Source: Clostridia bacterium
GTDB taxonomy: Bacteria > Bacillota > Clostridia > Oscillospirales > Acutalibacteraceae
DNA length: 9,296 nucleotides
NCBI GenBank assembly: GCA_017549905.1
Contig: JAFYNC010000041.1
Coordinates: forward strand, 1 to 9,296
Direction of reading: 5' to 3'
In this document: piece after piece, positions 5,366 through 9,296 of the stretch
Layout: the number at the start of each line of letters is the position of its first letter
Numbering within the stretch: position 1 is the stretch's first letter
Made by a program: the position numbers and the translations under genes
The notes under the pieces: model-generated
Told to the model about the DNA's origin: nothing
Database searches by the model: none
Seen by the model: the letters and a program-made list of their open reading frames with translations, nothing else

Positions 5366-7219
5366 ATGTTAAAAAGATATTTAACCTTGCTATTTTTTAT
5401 AATATGTGATATTTTATTTGCACTTATTTCTTTACAAACAGCTTTTATAATTGTTGGTGTTCCAACTTATGCTAATACTTTTAATCCGGTATTTTTTACA
5501 AGCTTTATGTTTCCGTCTACTGTAGTTTCTGTGTTTTATATTTTGAAAATATATAATATTTTATGGCTGTACTTTCAGTTTATGGAAACATTAAGAATTA
5601 TAGTTTCAACAATTATTTCTACAGCTATTCTTACTATTTTGCAAATGGCTTTATTTGAATCTTTATTTCCTTTCTCGGTATATTTGATTGCTATATTTTT
5701 AACTAACACTCTTATAATCTCTCAAAGAATGGTTTTCAAGAAATTCGCTGTTCAGCATAACGATTCTTTAAAATCTAAATCCTTTAAGGATAATGAAAAT
5801 GTACCTTCAGGTAATATTATGCTTATCGGTGCAGGTAGTGCGGGCGAAATGATTATTAGAGAATTTGCTCGAAATTGGAAATATCGTGATTCAAAAATTA
5901 AATGTGTTATTGATGATGATATTTATAAACATGGTCAATATATTTCAGGCATCAGAGTTATTGGTGGCAGAGATATTATTGTTGAAGCAGCAAAAAGATT
6001 CGAAATTACAACTATTGTTTTTGCAATTCCAAGTTGTCCTAATGATGAAAAAGCTGAAATACTAAATATTTGTCAAAAAACCGATTGTGATGTACGTGTT
6101 ATTCCTTCTGTTTATAAAATGTATGACGTGTCTGAACTTGCGCCATCAATTCGTAAGGTACAAATTGAGGACTTATTAGGCAGAGACCCTATAGATTTAA
6201 CTTTAGGTGATAGATTAGATTATGTATCAGATAAAGTTATTCTTGTAACAGGCGGCGGCGGTACAATTGGCTCTGAACTTTGTCGACAGATAGCTTCACA
6301 TAATCCCTTAAGATTAATCATTTTCGATGTGTATGAAAATAGTGCTTATGAAATTCAAAACGAATTAAAACGAACATATCCTAATTTAGATTTGGTAACA
6401 TTAATTGGTTCTGTGAGGGATAGTAAACGACTTGACTATCTTTTCAAAACTTATAAGCCTCAAATAGTTTACCATGCAGCTGCACATAAGCACGTTCCTT
6501 TAATGGAAGACAGCCCAAATGAAACTATTAAAAATAACGTTTTCGGTACCTTCAAAACCGCTAATTGCGCTTCTAAATATAATGTAGAAAAATTTGTTTT
6601 AATATCAACTGATAAGGCTGTTAACCCAACAAATATTATGGGTGCCAGCAAGCGTATTTGCGAAATGATAATTCAAACTTGCAACAAACATTCTAACACA
6701 GAATTTGTGGCAGTTAGATTTGGTAACGTTTTAGGTTCAAACGGTAGCGTTATTCCTTTATTTAAGAAACAAATTGAAGAGGGCGGACCGGTTACTGTTA
6801 CCGACCCTAATATCATCCGCTATTTTATGACAATTCCGGAGGCCGTATCACTTGTTTTACAAGCAGGTAAAAATGCAGTTGGTGGGGAAATTTTTGTTCT
6901 TGATATGGGCAAACCTGTAAAAATTTTAACACTTGCCGAAAATCTAATTAAACTTTCAGGTTTCACTCCTTATAAAGATATTGCTATTGAATTTACAGGC
7001 CTTAGACCTGGCGAAAAACTTTTTGAGGAACTGCTTATGTCAGAAGAGGGTCTTACTGCTACTGAGAATAATCTTATTTATATCGGCAAACCAATTGAGT
7101 TTGATGAGGAAGAATTTATTAATACTTTAGATGAACTAAAGGATGTTATGTATGACGAAAGTGCAGATATACGAGCTTTAGTTAAAAAAATTGTTCCCAC
7201 TTATAAAGAAAATAATTAA
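5366..7219 (+). CDS. Membrane-bound nucleotide-sugar 4,6-dehydratase/epimerase, PglF/WbpM/CapD family
   Basis: A 617-residue polysaccharide biosynthesis enzyme of the long FlaA1/PglF/WbpM type, which typically turns UDP-GlcNAc into a UDP-4-keto-6-deoxy sugar for surface glycans. The N-terminus (about 1-125) contains around four membrane helices. A first Rossmann-like domain (about 150-270) has GAGSAG (155-160). The catalytic short-chain dehydrogenase-type domain (about 290-570) has the NAD(P)-binding TGGGGTIGSE (295-304), AAAHKHVPLME (381-391), STDKAVNPTN (414-423) and MGASKR (425-430), then LRPGEKLFEE (566-575). The usual catalytic YxxxK is MxxxK here (Met425, Lys429), as in the Ser-Met-Lys triad of WbpM/PglF. 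TGGAG (5354-5358) lies seven bases before the ATG. The gene follows asnA by 61 bases with no GC-rich terminator between, so read-through is plausible. No other glycan genes are in view, so substrate and pathway are inferred from the family. Confidence 0.92.
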   Translation: MLKRYLTLLFFIICDILFALISLQTAFIIVGVPTYANTFNPVFFTSFMFPSTVVSVFYILKIYNILWLYFQFMETLRIIVSTIISTAILTILQMALFESLFPFSVYLIAIFLTNTLIISQRMVFKKFAVQHNDSLKSKSFKDNENVPSGNIMLIGAGSAGEMIIREFARNWKYRDSKIKCVIDDDIYKHGQYISGIRVIGGRDIIVEAAKRFEITTIVFAIPSCPNDEKAEILNICQKTDCDVRVIPSVYKMYDVSELAPSIRKVQIEDLLGRDPIDLTLGDRLDYVSDKVILVTGGGGTIGSELCRQIASHNPLRLIIFDVYENSAYEIQNELKRTYPNLDLVTLIGSVRDSKRLDYLFKTYKPQIVYHAAAHKHVPLMEDSPNETIKNNVFGTFKTANCASKYNVEKFVLISTDKAVNPTNIMGASKRICEMIIQTCNKHSNTEFVAVRFGNVLGSNGSVIPLFKKQIEEGGPVTVTDPNIIRYFMTIPEAVSLVLQAGKNAVGGEIFVLDMGKPVKILTLAENLIKLSGFTPYKDIAIEFTGLRPGEKLFEELLMSEEGLTATENNLIYIGKPIEFDEEEFINTLDELKDVMYDESADIRALVKKIVPTYKENN

Positions 7220-7237
7220 TATTTTTTAAAAAAAGTG

Positions 7238-7266
7238 TTGCATTTTTGATTGTTTTGTGATATCAT
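7238..7266 (+). promoter_or_regulatory. Sigma-A-type promoter for rpsT
   Basis: TTGCAT (7238-7243) and TATCAT (7261-7266) are separated by exactly 17 bases; each box has one or two mismatches to consensus, with the key bases kept. Transcription would start near 7273, giving a leader of about 50 bases before the rpsT ATG. This argues against translation beginning at the in-frame TTG at 7270, which would lie at or upstream of the transcript's first base. Confidence 0.78.
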
Positions 7267-7323
7267 TAGTTGTACGTGAGTATAAGTATTATTTATTGGT
7301 ACTATGTGTTGGGAGGTGTCAAG

Positions 7324-7587
7324 ATGCCGAATATTAAATCTGCTAAAAAGCGCGTTTTAGTTAGCAAAGCGAATTATGAACATAACAAGGCTTATCGTTC
7401 TGCTTTAAGAACTGCTGTTAAAAAGGCTGATGCCGCTATTGATGCTAAATCAGAAGATATGGCTGCAGTTGTTACTGCTGCGGTTAAAAAGATCGATCAG
7501 GCTGCTTCTAAAGGCATTATTCACAAGAACAACGCTGCAAGAAAGAAGTCTGCTTTAGTTACTCGTTTTAACAAAGTAAACGCTTAA
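7324..7587 (+). CDS. rpsT: 30S ribosomal protein S20
   Basis: An 87-residue basic protein that binds 16S rRNA and helps assemble the small ribosomal subunit. The sequence is typical: MPNIKSAKKRVLVSKANYEHNKAYRSALRT at the start, a Lys/Ala-rich helical middle, and the signature KGIIHKNNAARKKSALVTRFNKV near the end. Length fits the family (about 85-90). The frame is open back to a TTG at 7270, which would add 18 hydrophobic residues foreign to S20; the very strong ribosome binding site GGGAGGTG (7311-7318) just before ATG 7324 settles the start. The gene has its own promoter (7238-7266) and terminator (7598-7624), so it is probably a single-gene transcript. The gene converges with fhs on the other strand. 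Confidence 0.97.
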   Translation: MPNIKSAKKRVLVSKANYEHNKAYRSALRTAVKKADAAIDAKSEDMAAVVTAAVKKIDQAASKGIIHKNNAARKKSALVTRFNKVNA

Positions 7588-7597
7588 ATTTAATAGT

Positions 7598-7624
7598 AAA
7601 ACGCCGTCTTTGACGGCGTTTTTT
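7598..7624 (+). terminator. Rho-independent terminator of rpsT
   Basis: AACGCCGTC (7600-7608) and GACGGCGTT (7612-7620) form a GC-rich stem with a three-base TTT loop, extended by A/T pairs on both sides and followed by a run of six T (7619-7624). It starts ten bases after the rpsT stop codon. Confidence 0.93.
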
Positions 7625-7637
7625 ATTTACAAAATTT

Positions 7638-7665
7638 AAGGAGCAACTTTCGTTGCTCCTTTTTT
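7638..7665. terminator. Second hairpin terminator between convergent rpsT and fhs
   Basis: AAGGAGCAAC (7638-7647) pairs with GTTGCTCCTT (7652-7661) around a TTTC loop. On the plus strand it ends in six T (7660-7665), making a second, tandem terminator for rpsT. On the minus strand the stem begins a few bases after the fhs stop codon and is followed by TTAAATTTT, a weaker T-rich tail, so it is probably also the fhs terminator. The bidirectional role is inferred from the position. Confidence 0.82.
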
Positions 7666-7667
7666 AA

Positions 7668-9296
7668 TTAGAATAAACCGGTAATTTTACCGTCATTATC
7701 AATATCAATTCTTTCAGCAGCAGGAACTTTGGGAAGACCGGGCATTGTCATAATATCACCTGTAAGCGCCACTATAAAGCCTGCCCCGGCAGAAACTTTA
7801 ATATTTCTAACGGTCACAGTAAAGCCCTCGGGAGCACCTAATTTTGTAGCATCATCAGAAAAACTATACTGAGTTTTTGCCATACAGATAGGTAAATTAC
7901 CAAGGCCCATTTCGGTAAGTTTATCAGCCTGTTTCTTAGCGTTTGGAGTGAGAATAACGCCATCACCGCCATAAACCTTTTTAACAATATTGGAAATCTT
8001 ATCTTCAATGCTACCGTCAAGCTCATAACTAAAGGTAAAATCACCTTTTTCTTCTTCACAAAGACGAACGACCTCACGTGCTAAGTCTTCGCCGCCTTTT
8101 CCTCCTTCGGCCCAAACATTTGAAAGAACAACATTTACGCCAAGTTCCTTACATTTTTCGATAATAAAGTTAATTTCGTTATCGGTATCTGTAGGGAAGC
8201 GGTTAACTGCTACAACACAGGGCAGTTTATATACATTCTTAATATTCGTAACATGTCTTAAAAGATTTGGAATACCCTTTTCAAGCGCGGTAAGATTTTC
8301 CTCACCCAAAGACTTCTTATCAAGACCGCCATGCATTTTAAGAGCTCTAACAGTAGCTACCATAACAACTGCGCTAGGTGTTAGACCTGCCATTCTGCAT
8401 TTAATATCAAGGAACTTCTCAGCACCAAGGTCTGCGCCAAAGCCTGCTTCTGTTATTGCATAGTCGCCAAGCTTAAGAGCTAACTTAGTAGCAGTAACAG
8501 AGTTGCAACCGTGAGCAATATTTGCAAAAGGTCCGCCGTGTACCAAAGCAGGTGTGCCTTCAAGTGTCTGAACAAGGTTTGGCTTTATAGCATCTTTTAA
8601 AAGTGCAGCCATAGCACCTTGAGCATTAAGTTGTCCTGCTGTTACAGGTTGGTCATTAAAGTTATAACCAACAATAATTTTTGACAATCTTTCCTTTAAA
8701 TCTGCGATATCAGAAGCAAGGCAAAGAACTGCCATAATCTCACTTGCAACTGTAATATCAAATCCGTCTTCACGTGGAACACCGTTAACCTTGCCTCCAA
8801 GACCATCGGTTACAAATCGAAGCTGTCTGTCATTCATATCAACACAGCGTTTCCATGTGATACGACGCACATCAATACCTAAAGAATTGCCTTGATGAAT
8901 ATGGTTATCAAGCATAGCAGCAAGTAAATTATTAGCCGCGCCTATTGCGTGAAAATCGCCAGTAAAATGAAGGTTAATATCTTCCATAGGCACAACCTGA
9001 GCATAACCGCCGCCTGCGGCGCCGCCTTTAATACCGAATACAGGGCCTAAAGACGGCTCGCGAAGTGCTACACAAACATTTTTGCCAATTCTTTTCATAC
9101 CATCCGCAAGACCGATAGTAGTTGTGGTTTTACCTTCGCCTGCGGGAGTAGGGGTAATTGCAGTAACAAGAATAAGTTTGCCGTTTTCGAGCTTATTTTC
9201 TCTTACAATTGATAAATCAACCTTTGCTTTATAATTACCGTATTGTTCAAGATATTTTTCATCAATTCCTGCAACCTTTGCAATTTCAGTAATAGG
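7668..9296 (-). CDS. fhs: Formate--tetrahydrofolate ligase, N-terminus outside window
   Basis: This cytoplasmic enzyme uses ATP to join formate to tetrahydrofolate, giving 10-formyl-tetrahydrofolate for purine and formyl-Met synthesis, and in acetogens for the Wood-Ljungdahl pathway. The minus-strand frame is open from the right edge to TAA at 7668-7670 and gives 542 residues. The visible part opens [20 protein letters not shown]; the family (about 555 residues) normally has roughly 15 more residues before this, so the start codon lies beyond 9296. The Met at 9096-9098 is internal. The ATP-binding P-loop is [13 protein letters not shown] (residues 48-60 of the fragment). Other family blocks are [65 protein letters not shown] and the final GKITGLF. 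It converges on rpsT with two hairpins between. Its promoter is not visible, and no other one-carbon genes are in the window. Confidence 0.97.
   Translation of the reverse strand, partial: PITEIAKVAGIDEKYLEQYGNYKAKVDLSIVRENKLENGKLILVTAITPTPAGEGKTTTTIGLADGMKRIGKNVCVALREPSLGPVFGIKGGAAGGGYAQVVPMEDINLHFTGDFHAIGAANNLLAAMLDNHIHQGNSLGIDVRRITWKRCVDMNDRQLRFVTDGLGGKVNGVPREDGFDITVASEIMAVLCLASDIADLKERLSKIIVGYNFNDQPVTAGQLNAQGAMAALLKDAIKPNLVQTLEGTPALVHGGPFANIAHGCNSVTATKLALKLGDYAITEAGFGADLGAEKFLDIKCRMAGLTPSAVVMVATVRALKMHGGLDKKSLGEENLTALEKGIPNLLRHVTNIKNVYKLPCVVAVNRFPTDTDNEINFIIEKCKELGVNVVLSNVWAEGGKGGEDLAREVVRLCEEEKGDFTFSYELDGSIEDKISNIVKKVYGGDGVILTPNAKKQADKLTEMGLGNLPICMAKTQYSFSDDATKLGAPEGFTVTVRNIKVSAGAGFIVALTGDIMTMPGLPKVPAAERIDIDNDGKITGLF

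Noticed and set aside
7220..7234. T-run then A-run after the sugar dehydratase gene as a terminator
   Set aside because: There is no GC-containing stem; it is a homopolymer palindrome common in AT-rich spacers.
7270..7323. TTG at 7270 as an N-terminal extension of S20
   Set aside because: The extension would begin at or before the predicted transcript start, has a sequence foreign to S20, and a very strong ribosome binding site lies directly before ATG 7324.
7267..7323. Structured S20-binding leader controlling rpsT
   Set aside because: Only short A/T-rich complementary pieces are visible in the roughly 50-base leader; no convincing conserved fold can be supported.
9096..9098. Met at 9098 (minus strand) as the start of fhs
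   Set aside because: The frame stays open to the window edge and the upstream part encodes the family's N-terminal region, including the ATP-binding P-loop, so this Met is internal.

Overview
The window reads as a stretch of ordinary chromosome from an AT-rich, endospore-forming member of the Firmicutes, most likely class Clostridia. The support is the sporulation pair yabP-yabQ ahead of divIC and an S1-domain gene (the Bacillus/Clostridia order), a T-box riboswitch, strong AGGAGG-type ribosome binding sites, A/T-rich codon choice, and a formate-tetrahydrofolate ligase. The exact genus cannot be read from the sequence. I see no phage, insertion sequence, CRISPR array, tRNA or rRNA, and no obvious signs of horizontal transfer.

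Left part (1-1471): the end of yabP, then yabQ (spore cortex), divIC (cell division) and a yabR-like S1 RNA-binding protein, all on the plus strand and closed by a hairpin terminator. divIC probably begins at 656, not at the ATG overlapping the yabQ stop, and a possible promoter inside the end of yabQ could separate this vegetative gene from the sporulation genes. In B. subtilis spoIIE follows yabR; here the next gene is a THUMP-domain rRNA methyltransferase.

Middle part (1495-7219): the methyltransferase gene is followed by a clear promoter and a complete T-box leader whose predicted specifier codon is AAC (asparagine). It controls asnS and asnA, 12 bases apart. AsnA makes asparagine from aspartate and ammonia and AsnS loads it on tRNA-Asn, so one sensor of uncharged tRNA-Asn governs both supply and use. 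A membrane-bound nucleotide-sugar 4,6-dehydratase of the PglF/WbpM/CapD type follows in the same direction; it may be read through from asnA.

Right part (7238-9296): rpsT (ribosomal protein S20) has its own near-consensus promoter and a strong terminator, and converges on fhs (formate-tetrahydrofolate ligase, minus strand), whose first residues lie beyond the right edge. Two hairpin terminators fill the short gap between these convergent genes.

No undescribed system was found. The points worth a second look are regulatory: the AAC T-box with a U at the discriminator-pairing position, the overlapping pair of hairpins before the methyltransferase gene, and the start sites and promoters of divIC and rpsT.
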